Shown: positions 22,501-33,642 of the stretch, piece by piece
How positions within the stretch are numbered: the stretch's first letter is position 1
Layout: each line of letters starts with the position of its first letter
Assembly (NCBI GenBank): GCA_025642065.1
Contig: JAODUP010000840.1
Location: forward strand, 62,001 to 126,000
Source: Paralvinella palmiformis
Lineage: Eukaryota; Annelida; Polychaeta; Terebellida; Alvinellidae
Direction: 5' to 3'
Length of the DNA stretch: 64,000 nt
Position numbers and translations under genes: made by a program
The notes under the pieces: model-generated
What the model saw: the letters and a program-made list of their open reading frames with translations, nothing else
Told to the model about the DNA's origin: nothing
Databases searched by the model: none

Positions 22501-22721
22501 CAGCAAGCTAACTGAACAATCGAATTCGTTTAATATAATAACGCCACTGTCACGGAGAGACATTACGTCACCGAGAAACGTCAGAGTTCTGTATTACCAT
22601 AATCAAGTCAACGTGAACCTGATACAACACTTCAACTCCCAGGGTGGTATACCCTCGTAGTCAGCCATTAGTAAGCCACTTTATTGTTAGTCATATCCCC
22701 AATAGCCATAACGTTCTTACT

Positions 22722-22723
<2 letters not shown>
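22501..22723. other. Short unique interval
   Basis: No supported feature. Confidence 0.4.
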
Positions 22724-22766
<43 letters not shown>

Positions 22767-22860
22767 GGAAGTAGTCGTAGTGGAATAGTATCGCTGTTGT
22801 TGCTGTTAGTACTGTTGTTGTTAATGTCGTTGTGATTGTTGTTATGTTGTTGTTATTGCC
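22724..22860. repeat. (TA)n and imperfect TTG tract
   Basis: Perfect TA at 22724-22764. TTG-type repeats run from about 22793 to 22860. Confidence 0.9.
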
Positions 22861-23074
22861 GGTGCTGCTATTGCCGTTCTAGGCCAGGACCTCAATCATC
22901 CATAGACCAATGACAATGTTCCGCTGTAAGCGTTTCCTGTAAGATACATTACTTTAATAATTACATTACCAGTGACATCTATGCAGAGTAATGACGTTAT
23001 AATGTAATTGTGATGTTAATAATGACACTAATTACTCTACATAAAACCCCTGTGTCAGTATTTACACGTGAAAC

Positions 23075-23425
23075 GGTAGACAGGAAGACGGGCAGAAAGG
23101 TAAGCAGGGAAACACGCGGACAACTAGACTGGGTAACGCACAGAAAGGTAAATTGTGAGACAGGTACACAGGGGGGACGGGAAGATAGATAGCATGGAGA
23201 CAGACAGGCAGGTAAACAAGGAAATAGGCAGAAAGGCAAACAGAGAGACAAACAAACAGGTAGACAGGGAAACAGGCAGAAAGCTATACATAGAGACAGA
23301 CAGGCAGGTAGACAGGTAAATAAGCAGAATGATAAACAGTGAGACAGACAGACAGGTAGACAGACGGATACACAGGCTGACCAATAACGGGAATAAAATG
23401 GTTGACAGATACACAGACGGGCACA
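23075..23425. repeat. GACA-type minisatellite with 48-bp higher-order unit
   Basis: GCAGAAA or a close variant falls at about 23092, 23140, 23228, 23276 and 23324, mostly 48 bp apart. Each unit carries CAGACAGGCAGGTAGACAGG-type sequence. The 212- and 100-codon minus frames (Cys-Leu-Pro-Val-Cys-Leu-Ser repeats) are translations of this array, not a cysteine-rich protein gene. Confidence 0.88.
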
Positions 23426-23908
23426 CTGAACCATGTCATCGACAGATTCATCTTCGATCAATAGATTGGCCGACATACAACTCGGACCACTAAGTGTCTG
23501 ATCATACACACGAAACTTCAGCCGTCCGTCCCTCATGCCTAGCCATATGTTCTCACTGCCAATACAACCCGGCACATTATCTGCCCATCCGCCCAGCAGA
23601 CCCGATCTAATGAAGAAGACCCCCAAAAAAATCAACTTCTCTTGGAAGAGTTCAAACTCTCAGATCGCCATCTAGCGGTACTGATTATCAGAAACTCAAC
23701 ATTTCGATCCGACATCATCATCATCATCATCATCATCCCACTTCTCCTGAAAGACCTCAATAGATACCGCCATCAACTATGACGTCACAGCAACACAATA
23801 ATAATCGACACCAGGTGGCTGTGTCCATTAGTCAACAGTCGGTGCTCTCTATCCCAAACTTTCAACAACAACAATAACAACAATAGATGGTCAAACAAAC
23901 ATGGAAAG
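23426..23908. other. Unique interval with a CTCF-like word, (ATC)n and a CRE
   Basis: ATCGCCATCTAGCGGT (23664-23679) is a minus-strand CTCF-like core. (ATC)n lies at 23715-23737, TGACGTCA at 23780-23787, and a short CAA tract near 23865. Confidence 0.4.
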
Positions 23909-24240
23909 TGACCAGTCAACAGACAGACGGACAGACGAAGAAGGAAAATGACCAACCAACGGATTGACGAAGAAAGAAAATGACTAGTCAACAGACATAC
24001 GGACAGACGAAGAAGGAAATGATCAGTCAACCGACAGACAAAGAATCAAACTGACCAGTCAACAGATCGACGAACAGACGAAGAAAGAAAATTATCAGTC
24101 AACAGACCGACGGACAGACGAAGAAGGAAAATGACCAGTCAACAGACCGACGGACAGACGAAGAAGGAAAATGACCAGTCAACAGACAAAGAAGACAGAA
24201 AAGCAGATAAATAAATACACGCACAACAGACAGACAGACA
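23909..24240. repeat. Minisatellite with 40-bp monomers (second family)
   Basis: The unit reads about GACCAGTCAACAGACCGACG then GACAGACGAAGAAGGAAAAT (40 bp). Starts fall near 23910, 23950, 23982, 24053, 24093, 24133 and 24173, and the last two full units are almost identical. It is unrelated to the other 40-bp array at 20325. Confidence 0.92.
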
Positions 24241-24600
24241 GATAGACAGACATACAGATGGATAAAGGGGAGGGATAATCAGTATATTTGTATACACGAT
24301 ATATCAGGTTTTATTATCTATATAGATAATGATGGTCATTTGTCTTGGTTCTTCTCGGCGAGAACATCGACATCATATCACGTGACATAAGTAAGATGAT
24401 GTCGAACCATAAGTCACATGACATCGAACTACAAATCACGTGATATATACTATTGTTAGAGGCAATATGGCCCAGTTGGCATAATTAGCATTATTTACTA
24501 TAGAACAATAACGGTACAGGTCATCATCATAAGATAGATGGTTAGAGATAATAAGAAGAAGATCAATATTTGCAAAGAGATTTACAACAACAGCAAAGAC
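24241..24600. other. Unique interval with repeated TCACGTGA-type words
   Basis: ATATCACGTGACAT (24376), AAGTCACATGACAT (24411) and AAATCACGTGATAT (24434) occur within 75 bp, two of them with GACATCGAAC/CATCGACATC context. This may be a small degenerate repeat or a cluster of bHLH sites. Confidence 0.4.
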
Positions 24601-25485
24601 AACAATAGCAACTTTAATAATAATAATAATAACATTAATAGTAATAATTTACTGCAATAATAACATCAACAGCAATTACTTCAGTGATAATAACAGTTAA
24701 CAGGAATAACCACAAACATAACATAACACAACCAATTATAAAGACGTATAATGAAACAATACAATAAAATACCACATTAACATAACACAAGGGAATAACA
24801 AACACGTGTATTATTTGAAGAAACATGCGACATAACATTAGTAACACAAAAATAAATTAATGCAATAACACAATTACACAACAGAATGCAATAACGTGAC
24901 ACAATAACAAAATGCCATATTGCATCACTTTAATATCTAATAAAATAGCACAGCATAATAACATGCATAGCACAACGACATACATATCAGGGGTAATGTA
25001 TACAACATAACTGAATAACAGAACATAACAAGTGAAAAACAAAAGACAATAACACAGTAACGGGATAGAGTAGGATAACACTTTATCCAATTATAAGGCA
25101 ACAACATAACAAAATAACAAAATGCGATTACATAACGTTATGAGTATAATAGGATAACATAATATAGTAACATAGTATAACAGGATAAAATGATAACACA
25201 CTACAATAACATATACTAATAAAATAATAAAACAACATAATACAATCGAATAATACAATTATATCATATGATAACATAATGCAATAACAAAACACAATAA
25301 CATAAAACAATAATACAATACAATACCATAAAACAATAGCACAATACAATAACATAATACAAGAGAATAATACGACAACATAATACAATCACATAATGTA
25401 ATAACAGAACCCATTAAGTAGAGCAGTAATAAAAACAAATTACAACAACACATAATTTAATAACAAAACACACATATGTCTTGAG
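24600..25485. repeat. A+C-rich low-complexity tract (ATAAC/ACAAT words)
   Basis: About 880 bp of loosely repeated 5-bp words such as ATAAC, ACAAT and AATAC without T-rich runs. The minus strand gives several open frames rich in Cys, Tyr, Leu and Ile that look like membrane proteins but arise from the repeat. Confidence 0.85.
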
Positions 25486-25539
25486 GTTGGTTACCTTAGC
25501 CTATACTTATTAGGATTTATCTATCCATTCCTTGATGTC

Positions 25540-26165
25540 TCAGCCAATACTTCAGTAGTCGAACCTCCCGATGTTTCAGACGATATCGTAACCCATATCT
25601 CAGCCTATGACCCAGCTCATGCCTCAGCCGATACCTCTTTATGTAACCTCACCCCGTGACCACGATTATTGGATATTTAGCCCCGTTGTATGCCTCACCT
25701 GATTCTTCACCTCATGTCACAGCCCAGGCCTAATCCGAAGTTCCCCCCTACCCCAATAATCTAGCCCATTTTATTAGCTCCCATCTTAGCACAATACATG
25801 GCTCGCGTGGTTCATCACTCTATCCCCAAGTCCTTGTCTCAGCCCCTGTCCCAGCCTATTCCCCATCGCTTGTTTCATTCCCCGTCTTAGCCACCCCATG
25901 CCCCAGTCATTTTCTAAGACCATGTCTCATCCCCTGTCTCAGGCCCCTATCTCAGCTACTGTCTCAATCTCTGTCTCATCCCCTGTCTCACCTCCTGTCT
26001 CAGCCCATGTCTCAACCCCTATCAGCGATCCTGTCTCAGTTCCTGACTCAACCCCTGTATCAGCCTATGCCTTAGCCCCGGTCTCAGACCATCCCTCAGC
26101 CCATGCCTTAGCCCCTATCTCAGACCATCCCTCAGCCCAAGCCTCACACCGCCCTGTACTAGGCT
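25540..26165. repeat. 12-bp CCTGTCTCAGCC-type minisatellite
   Basis: Imperfect units of 12 bp (CCTGTCTCAGCC) are clearest at 25820-26150. The multiple-of-three unit opens an 89-codon plus frame (25898-26167) of repeating PVSA/HPSA residues. Coding capacity is therefore automatic and I do not call a gene. Confidence 0.85.
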
Positions 26166-26546
26166 AGTCTCACTATAAGATCCCCGAAGCCTTCTATCTC
26201 TCGTCTAAGCTACGTGTTAGCAGCCTACGGACCACATCGCCTGATGCCAACCTGCACCACACACACATACACACACATAAACGTACACGTACATGGACCC
26301 ACCGTGTCATACACTCCGATACTCGTACACCCGCTAACGTATAGGCAGTGACACCGACACACGCGCACACATACTGACACATACGTACACTACCGTGACA
26401 CAGCGTGTGACACAGCGTGACACAGGGCAGGTGTTGGACCCGCCTATCCGGCTTGCACACGGAGTCAGCCATATTGACAAGCCTTCAGTATCTGGCTTTG
26501 TGTGGATAGTGTTTACAAGCTGATTGGCTCTCTATCTATCTCTCGC

Positions 26547-26550
<4 letters not shown>
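26166..26550. other. CA-rich interval
   Basis: CA-rich words with ACACA/GACAC between 26255 and 26420. No gene is recognised. Confidence 0.45.

Positions 26551-26582
<32 letters not shown>
26551..26582. repeat. (TA)n microsatellite
   Basis: 32 bp of perfect TA. A consensus-like 5' splice word CAGGTGAGT lies at 26697-26705 downstream, without a recognisable exon. Confidence 0.95.
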
Positions 26583-26584
<2 letters not shown>

Positions 26585-26809
26585 TTGATAGATTTAACGA
26601 TATCTCGCCATATCGGTATCTATACATTGGTTGCTCTGTAGGATGGCGCATCGATATCTGGATCGTAATTCTGGATTATCTGATTAGCTTCAAGAACAGG
26701 TGAGTGAGGCAGTTTACTGTCATTACCGTGTCATACGTTTCCGGGAACGTTTAACCGAATCCTGTCCCGTTGAGAATCTTGTCGTTAAGTGGCGCTTCGA
26801 TCAACCTAT

Positions 26810-26960
26810 AGCGCTGATCAGTCTGTCTATCGGTCTGTCTGTCTGTCGGAATCATGATCAATCTCTCCATCTGTCTATCCGTTCGTTCGGCAACATGTTA
26901 TACCATATGTCTGTTAGTTAGAAAATGCGTCCATTTATACGGCGTCCATATATCTGTCTG

Positions 26961-26999
<39 letters not shown>

Positions 27000-27370
27000 T
27001 TCAGCAATACGATGCTCAATCCTTGTATCCATCCATATTCGTCAACAGTACCGATAATCCGTCCGTGTATCGTGTATCCGACGATTAGTCTGTTAAAAGT
27101 ACCAATAACTCTTTGGTTTCTCCATCTCTCCGTTTGTCAACAATTACCGACAAACCGACCCCGTATAGACCACCAGTTTATCAGACCGTACGATTGTCCG
27201 TTTATCCGACGGTATGGATATCCGTTTATCCGACCGTACGGTTATCACCTATGTCGCCAATATATCTCTCAACAACACCTATAATCCGTCAGTCTGTCGG
27301 TGCAGCCAATATTCTGATAATCCGTGATCTGGTCTCTCGTACAACCCCTATAATCCGTCAACTTCCTGTT
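26810..27370. repeat. Degenerate CTGT/TCCGT-rich repeat with a (GT)n core
   Basis: Loosely repeated TCTGTC, ATAATCCGTC and TATCCGACCGTACGGTTATC-type words. (GT)n lies at 26965-26997. ACCGTACG recurs at 27186 and 27231. The open plus frames of 119 and 129 codons are rich in the repeat's codons and not recognised. Confidence 0.55.
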
Positions 27371-27930
27371 AGCTTATCCGTCATCGAACCATTCAGGTGT
27401 TGGTATAAAAACGAAAATAGTATTCATTTCTCTATCAACGACATTCATAATCTGTTCATTTCCCTGTTCAGTGCATGCTCGTACAAATATCGATTACGTT
27501 AAACAACCGAATATCAATCATTTCAACTATTTGTATATTGCTTGTAAACAAAACAAAACGAAACAAAAATTGGCCAATCATCGGGTTGGGGAGGATTCAG
27601 TTGATCCGCGCTATCTAGGTCAATTTTTAAACCGACCAACCAGAAAATCATAAAAGGTTTTAAAACAGAAGCGCGCGAAACTGATTAACTAACTGGTTCA
27701 GAAAATCAGGTCAAAGTCATTATTACAAATGCACTTGTAAGGAACTCTGTTAATTCGTAGGAGAACGATTATTATTGATTAACGAAACTTGGAGAACATG
27801 TGGCCCATATTTGTCGTTTGTATGTCGTCATTTTTGTGTACATTTCTTCGATGAAATGACATCTGGTGTCGGGTATTGTTGTATAAAATACGATATTCGG
27901 TCATTAGTGAAGGTAGTGGATAATTCCCCC
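27371..27930. other. Unique interval, nothing recognised
   Basis: No supported feature. Confidence 0.4.
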
Positions 27931-27931
27931 C

Positions 27932-28005
<74 letters not shown>
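27931..28005. repeat. (CT)n(TA)n(TG)n compound microsatellite
   Basis: CT 27931-27950, TA 27951-27972, TG 27973-28005, all in direct contact. Confidence 0.95.
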
Positions 28006-28007
<2 letters not shown>

Positions 28008-28008
28008 T

Positions 28009-28087
28009 CCAGTTAATTTTCATGTAATTTGTATTAAATCTCAGCTAGCAATATACATATTACGTGATTATACAGATTAACTGTAAC
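28009..28087. mobile_element. MITE-like hairpin element, degenerate copy
   Basis: The right end at 28061-28085 matches the right arm of the element at 34401-34505 in 23 of 25 bases (TTATACAGATTAACTGTA core) and is also followed by AC. A weak left end, CCAGTTAATTTT, lies about 50 bp upstream. A second copy at a different place supports a dispersed family. The left boundary is uncertain. Confidence 0.55.
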
Positions 28088-28088
28088 A

Positions 28089-28130
<42 letters not shown>
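28088..28130. repeat. (TA)n microsatellite
   Basis: TA array abutting the right end of the hairpin element. Confidence 0.95.
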
Positions 28131-28133
<3 letters not shown>

Positions 28134-28423
28134 TGGATATTATTCGATAGTATGTGCAATACACGTACATCTGTATGTACGTTCTCATGTATGTGTGAAG
28201 GCATCTGTATTTTAGCAACAGATGAAAAGGCCGTCAGAACAGCATCTAGAATAAAGATCAAAGAACTGATTCTGGAATATCTGGCCATCAGTCTATATAT
28301 CGATGCATAAGTGCGTGTATGTATGCGTGCATCTCTACCGAAGAACATATACTATAGCTATGTCGATCTATACGAATATATGGTCTGTGCATTTGGACTC
28401 GATATCCCAATGTAAACATGTTG

Positions 28424-28450
28424 ATATATATATATATATATATATATATA

Positions 28451-28479
<29 letters not shown>
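28424..28479. repeat. (TA)n(GT)n compound microsatellite
   Basis: TA 28424-28451, then GT 28452-28478. Confidence 0.95.
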
Positions 28480-28481
<2 letters not shown>

Positions 28482-29668
28482 GGTGTATGTGTATCAGGTG
28501 TTAATAATGTCGCGCTGCGCCACCTGTCGCCATCAGAGCTGCTAATTAAATCGCGATTTACTTAGTAATACCGAATGATACCCAAAAACACATAAACCGC
28601 GGTGATAATACCCAACAGGTTGGGGCAATACCAGCTCGTACTATTAACACCAGCGGATGATTAATACCCTTACCATATGTCAAAATAATGTCATATTTTA
28701 ATGTACACTGATATGATAATTCCGTCTGATATAGTGATACCATAATGCCCAGAAAACATATATATCACTTTCACGCGTACACACACATACGCGCGCGGAC
28801 ATACACACAGTCCAGTTCGCGTAGATATCTGATTGTGTGCTTATGTGTTGATAAACATATGTTTATGTGTCTTCGTTTTTGTCTTCATATGTGTCTTCGT
28901 AGCGTACGTGTATGCTTGGGAATGTATATCCGTATACATGTATATATTTTTATGTATGTACGTGTGCGTATCTGTGTACGCGCTTGTGTGTGGGCGGATG
29001 TTGACGACTACGCGTGCATTTGTGTACATGTATAAACTCGTGCGTTTATTACTGTGCCAAGCTGCAACACCGCCCAGTTTCCGGTCTCGCGACGAACACC
29101 GGAAGCGTGCGCCAGATGTCGCCACCACTTTACACCGTGCGTACGCATGCGCCACCAGGCCACATCATACGTTGTCGACTTTGTACGTCAAGTGTCGTAG
29201 GCAAATAAGAGAACGCACATCGAGCATTGTTATCAAGCACCATCATCAAGCACCTGCATCAAGAACCATGTGCCTGGGTGAGCAGCCGTGAACAATTATG
29301 GCAGAACACGAACGTGTTAAGAGATGGGGGAGGTCGTGGTTGATGACGTCGAAGCCATGACAACGGAAGGTGGCTGGTGTTTTGTTAGGTGATAGCTCGA
29401 GATAATGGCTTGACATCAATATGTCATCTTCAATGAATAGAAAGAAGATGATAAGATGTTTGTGTTATATAGTGTCTCCTCTTCGTGTGTGTGTGTGTGT
29501 GTCTGGGGGGATGTTTGTGTTTGTTTGGATGCAACTGTGTATGTATGTGTTTGTGTGAGCGCGTTCACGTGCATATTTCACGATGTATGGCTTAATCGCT
29601 GCACCGTATTATGGCGGATATACGTGGGCAGGGGTTAGCATAATTCTATGACAATTTTATAATACCAC
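28480..29668. other. Intergenic DNA, GT/CA-biased, one CTCF-like word
   Basis: GCTGCGCCACCTGTCG (28514-28529) resembles a minus-strand CTCF core. 28775-29035 is biased toward TGTGTAC/GTATGT words and 29480-29560 toward GT. The 152-codon plus frame at 28833-29291 spans the biased part and is unrecognised. Confidence 0.4.
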
Positions 29669-29675
29669 CTACACA

Positions 29676-29722
<47 letters not shown>
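29669..29722. repeat. (CA)n microsatellite
   Basis: About 50 bp of CA. Confidence 0.97.
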
Positions 29723-29725
<3 letters not shown>

Positions 29726-30094
29726 TCACACAATAACCTTACATAATAGTACTGTCGTCATACAGGTGAGATTTGATAACCATAACAGGAGATGATACTT
29801 ACTGTCCGTTAAATAATTAACTTGTCAGACAACATCGTCTATATGTGATAAATACATGTATGACATACAGATATAAAGATAGATTTGTGACATATATCAC
29901 ACTCTACCATTTATATGTTTTAGAAATGCTTTAGCATATCTTTGACTTTAAAAAAAATATAATTTCACCATATATTATACATTTGTAGTTATATTATGAG
30001 TACGATATTGCAATGATGTTTATATAACACAAACATAATTTATATATGTTTTAGAAATGCTTTAGGTCTGAGTCAGGGATAATAATACTGTAAA
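29723..30094. other. AT-rich interval
   Basis: TATATGTTTTAGAAATGCTT occurs twice (29912 and 30042), 130 bp apart, a short direct repeat. Nothing else is recognised. Confidence 0.45.
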
Positions 30095-30168
30095 TAATAT
30101 TGTAAAGCGCTTTGGAGAAGCTTCTAGCTGAATAGGGCGCTATATAAATATCACATATTATTATTATA
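30095..30168 (+). mobile_element. LINE 3'-end relic
   Basis: TGTAAAGCGCTTTGGAGAAG, then GGGCGCTATATAAAT, then ATTATTATTAT is the layout seen at the 3' end of many animal LINEs. It parallels the tail of the LINE at 12360-12412. Only the tail is recognisable. Confidence 0.65.
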
Positions 30169-30181
30169 TGTTGTATATATG

Positions 30182-30423
30182 CCATAGAAGAGACATGTGA
30201 TAGGCATGTCTTAGACTAATCGTAGATGTGTTTGTTCGTGGTCTTAACGTGATTTGGACGTGATATAAACGTGCTTTGGATACGCCATAAAGCTGTTTCG
30301 GATCTGGCATAAACGTGCTTTTGACGTGGATTAGATGTGTTTTCGACATGGCATACACTTGTTTTGGATGTGGTATTCACGCATTTTGGACGTGGCTTAA
30401 ACGTGTTTTAGACGTTCATTAGA
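30182..30423. repeat. Minisatellite with 22-bp monomers
   Basis: From 30248 there are eight consecutive 22-bp units of the form CGTGTTTTGGACGTGGnATAAA, ending at 30423. Two or three decayed units precede them. The units are all different from one another, so the array is old. Confidence 0.88.
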
Positions 30424-30497
30424 CGCGATAGAGATATTTTGCATGTAACAAATATTTATAAACTAGATAAAGATATATTATGGACATATTATAGACA

Positions 30498-30499
<2 letters not shown>

Positions 30500-30551
<52 letters not shown>

Positions 30552-30575
30552 TGTGAGTGTGTATGTATGTGTGTA
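30500..30575. repeat. (TA)n(TG)n tract next to an EltA end
   Basis: TA 30500-30529, then GT/GTAT words up to the EltA terminus at 30576. Confidence 0.9.
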
Positions 30576-30709
30576 TTTTAGCTGTGTACAATAAGGCACA
30601 GGCACAGAGAATCTCGAACCGTGAATTCAAACTTGGTACGTTTCTTCAGGGGACTGAATCCAGAGTGGCGACTTTTCTTGCTGAGACATGTGTAATGTCT
30701 CAACAGTCC
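30576..30709 (-). mobile_element. EltA terminal fragment
   Basis: Matches the first 134 bp of the EltA head (TTTTAGCTGTGTACAATAAG to TGTAATGTCTC) with a GT tract directly outside the terminus and loss of the rest at 30709. On the minus strand this is a 5'-truncated copy keeping its 3' end. That orientation is inferred. Confidence 0.8.
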
Positions 30710-30771
30710 AGAATGTTTTTGCGTTCAATCGATAAGTTCGCTTTGTCTGCAGAAAGATAACAAAATGTAGA

Positions 30772-30870
30772 TTGCATCATAATGGTGATGACGATAATGG
30801 TGACCATGATAATGGCGATGATGACAATGATGATGACTGTGATGACGATAATGGTGCTGACAATGATATC
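30772..30870. repeat. Imperfect GAT/AATGGTGAT tract
   Basis: Mixed GATGATGAC and GATAATGGTGAC units. This kind of tract could be an old SINE tail. Confidence 0.75.
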
Positions 30871-30914
30871 CTGTTAGTATGCTATTTACACCTATGTCTC
30901 TGAACCGCATACGA

Positions 30915-31105
30915 AGATGATAACGATTTATGTTTTAAGGCCACCTTTGTGCACGAGGTAGGCCAAATGGGCCGAGCGACCTCCAAAGGTATTGAAGCGA
31001 AGTCAAAGATGAAACACCCCTCAGATATGCCCACACCGAGAAATCGAACCCAGATGGTAGTAATCTGTGCTCCAACGCGCTACCAATTAGACCAAGGAGG
31101 CGCCC
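30915..31105 (-). mobile_element. tRNA-derived SINE
   Basis: On the minus strand it starts GGGCGCCTCCTTGGTCTAAT. The A-box region TGGTCTAATTGGTAGCGCG lies at about 31075-31096 and a B-box-like GGTTCGATTTCTC near 31030. The body is GCATATCTGAGGGGTGTTTC, ACCTTTGGAGGTCGCTCGGC, then GGCCTTAAAACATAAATC. No clear target duplication was found by eye. Confidence 0.92.
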
Positions 31106-33116
31106 TGTACTGTATATGAGAGTCTTCAATTGATATCACACACACAATAATAGATGGCGTGCATACTGTGTTACGGTAGTAGTAATATTTATAGTACAAA
31201 TAGAAATATTATGAGCAGTTGTTTTTATTCAGGTTGAGTTATTTAGCATCGTAGTAGTTATAGTATAAGTATTGTATCTACCATGACCTCTATCACTTTA
31301 GATATATTCGATAACTCAATAAGCACAAGTTCAATAAACAGATTCAGACGCCATAACATCAGATATGTTCTCTTTTTATCAAATACAATAATTAAGTGTC
31401 GCCCCAGATTATTATTATTATTATTATAAATAATATGGTGAGTCAGTCAGAAAACCAATCAATCATTCAATCAGTCAGTCATTCAGTCAGTTAACAAGTC
31501 AGCCAATTAATCAGTCGCTCAGTCAGTCCATCAGTGGTGGGGATATTAGGATGTGTTTTGTAGACATACTGATCATTAGGTTCAGATGGTGGCGTATGAC
31601 ACATCTGGTGACACCTGCAAGAAATGGTGACATATTAGGCATTTCGTGACAGATCACACAGCTGTAGACAGGTGACACCCGAGTCAATTTGTATCAGGTT
31701 ATAAAGTTGATGGCAGGACATCGATCATAACCTATATGATCGTCAGTGACAAATGTCATACCTGTTGACAACTATTACAGATGGTTATATATGATAGCCT
31801 CTGGCAGATGGCTACAGATACAGCATACCTCTGCAAATAATACCTATATTAGCTGTGCATCTTCGTACACGTTCCACTAACTTGTTCAAGTTCATGTTCT
31901 CCGTGCCTTTTCCACATAGATGTTCCGCATGTGTTCCCATATTTTAATACTAGTCCCGAATATTGTTCCAGCCTCTAACAGGCCTTATTATCGCCTTAAT
32001 TACAGCTCTGTAATACTGATGACGTCAAACCGGGTATTTTTGTTCTACTTCCATTCTGATTGTCAACTCGACACCAATCTGTGCCGACATAATAGCAGCT
32101 GGATGACAAACCAGCTGGGATGTAATCTAACCATCACAACTGACTTCGTCACTAATATAGGGCGTTTTGCTAGGCAACCTGCCCCCCCCCCCACACACAC
32201 ACACAAACTGCTACGATATATTTAGGAATCTATTTCTATTTTTAACAATATTAATTGTACACCAGATACACCCACCCACCCTTACTGCCCACACCGACGC
32301 CCACGCCAACCCACCAACTGCAAGCAGTACTAGCCCACACATCGGCCACCCATTAGCAGACGATCTATGAAAAGCTAACAATTTCCATTGTTATCTACCC
32401 ATAATAGTCTTCCATTGATGACCTATAACAGAGACGTATCGCCCTCGGCTCATAACGCCCCGACACAGTTCGTACAGTAAACGCATCTTCTTAAAAAGTC
32501 AATGACTTCGTTCCAACCTCTTAAATAACTCCAACTTTCGATGACTCGGTAATGTAGTGAGCCTGTCACTGTGTGACTCCGCGTGACTTGGGCATTCAGT
32601 GGCCCTGTCACTCCGTGGCTTGGTCACTCAATAATGATTGCTTTGGCCCTTTTTTCTCACCTTCACACCGATGCCTTCCCACTGATACATTCACAATTAT
32701 ATCTTGATACCTTCATGCCTGCAAACTAATAGCTTCACATTGATACCTTCTCACTACTATCTTCACGCGCGACACCTTCACGCTTGATACCCTCATATTG
32801 ATATTTACACTGGCATCCTTATAGTTCAACTTGATCTCCTTCAGTTTCGTGCTGATGTCCGTCTCGTCATCACCTTCATGCTTCCGCCATTACTGTCCCG
32901 GCCAATTTGACAGTGACACCTACCTCGGCATACCTGTCATGCCATCATCCTCTTTCTACTAACTCCATTCAATCGCCTTCATAATGCCGGGTTCGTATTA
33001 TCATAATCATTCTGTATGAAGATCACCACCTTCACAGCACGACAGATTCACATCGCGTTACTTCATTACTTTAGACCATAGCAACCACAACCATCTTAAG
33101 TGATTTAATTTGGTAT
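31106..33116. other. Intergenic DNA with weak degenerate repeats
   Basis: CAGT/CAAT words form a loose tetranucleotide tract at 31440-31535. TTCACnnTGATACC words form another at 32655-32830. GGTGACA words recur at 31598-31680. A C10 run followed by (AC)n lies at 32181-32206, and TGACGTCA at 32020-32027. No gene is recognised. Confidence 0.45.
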
Positions 33117-33235
33117 TCGTTGTTGTTGTTGTCGTTGGTGCTGCTGCTAATACTGTCGTTGTTCTTGTTCTTGATAGTGATGATGATGATGATGCTGATT
33201 ATAATAATGTTGATGATAATGTTGATGATGGTGGC
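33117..33235. repeat. TTG and GAT imperfect tracts
   Basis: TTG units at 33117-33175, then GATGATGATG/GATAATG units to about 33233. Confidence 0.85.
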
Positions 33236-33370
33236 CTTATTAATGCTCTTAGTTGTCAGATGGTATCACAGTTGATAACGAAACGTAATTTCTGTAAATA
33301 TAGGAGACAATGATTTGTATGATGTTTAGAAGTTTTATTGGATTTTTACCGAACACTCGCTACCTGAATA

Positions 33371-33378
<8 letters not shown>

Positions 33379-33406
<28 letters not shown>
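33379..33406. repeat. (TA)n left of SINE
   Basis: Perfect TA ending at the SINE tail; TA resumes immediately beyond the other SINE end. Confidence 0.95.
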
Positions 33407-33408
<2 letters not shown>

Positions 33409-33603
33409 GATGATGATGATGATGATGATTAATGTTTTACGGCTACTTTTGTGCACATGGTTGGCTAAATTGGCCGAGCGCCCTGAAATGGTAATGAAGC
33501 GAAGTCAAATGTAAAACATCCTTCAGATATGCCCACGCCGAGATTCGAACACGGGTGGTAATGAGCTGTAGTCCAGCACGCTACCGCTATACCACGGAGG
33601 CGC

Positions 33604-33605
<2 letters not shown>
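33407..33605 (-). mobile_element. tRNA-derived SINE inserted in a (TA)n array
   Basis: On the minus strand it begins GGGCGCCTCCGTGGTATAGC, has the A-box region TGGTATAGCGGTAGCGTG and B-box-like GTGTTCGAATCTC, then the family body and GCCGTAAAACATTAATC followed by (ATC)n. TA arrays touch both ends (33379-33406 and 33607-33640), so the target was probably TA-rich and the duplicated target is itself TA. Confidence 0.93.

Positions 33606-33606
<1 letters not shown>

Positions 33607-33640
<34 letters not shown>
33607..33640. repeat. (TA)n right of SINE
   Basis: 34 bp of perfect TA beginning at the SINE head. Confidence 0.95.

Positions 33641-33642
<2 letters not shown>

Noticed and set aside
22997..23635. 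212-codon Cys/Leu/Pro-rich minus frame resembling a cysteine-rich secreted protein
   Set aside because: It covers the 48-bp GACA minisatellite; cysteines come from the repeated CTGTCTG codons.
24635..25453. Several minus frames that look like multi-pass membrane proteins
   Set aside because: They are translations of A+C-rich low-complexity DNA; none begins or ends with convincing unique sequence.
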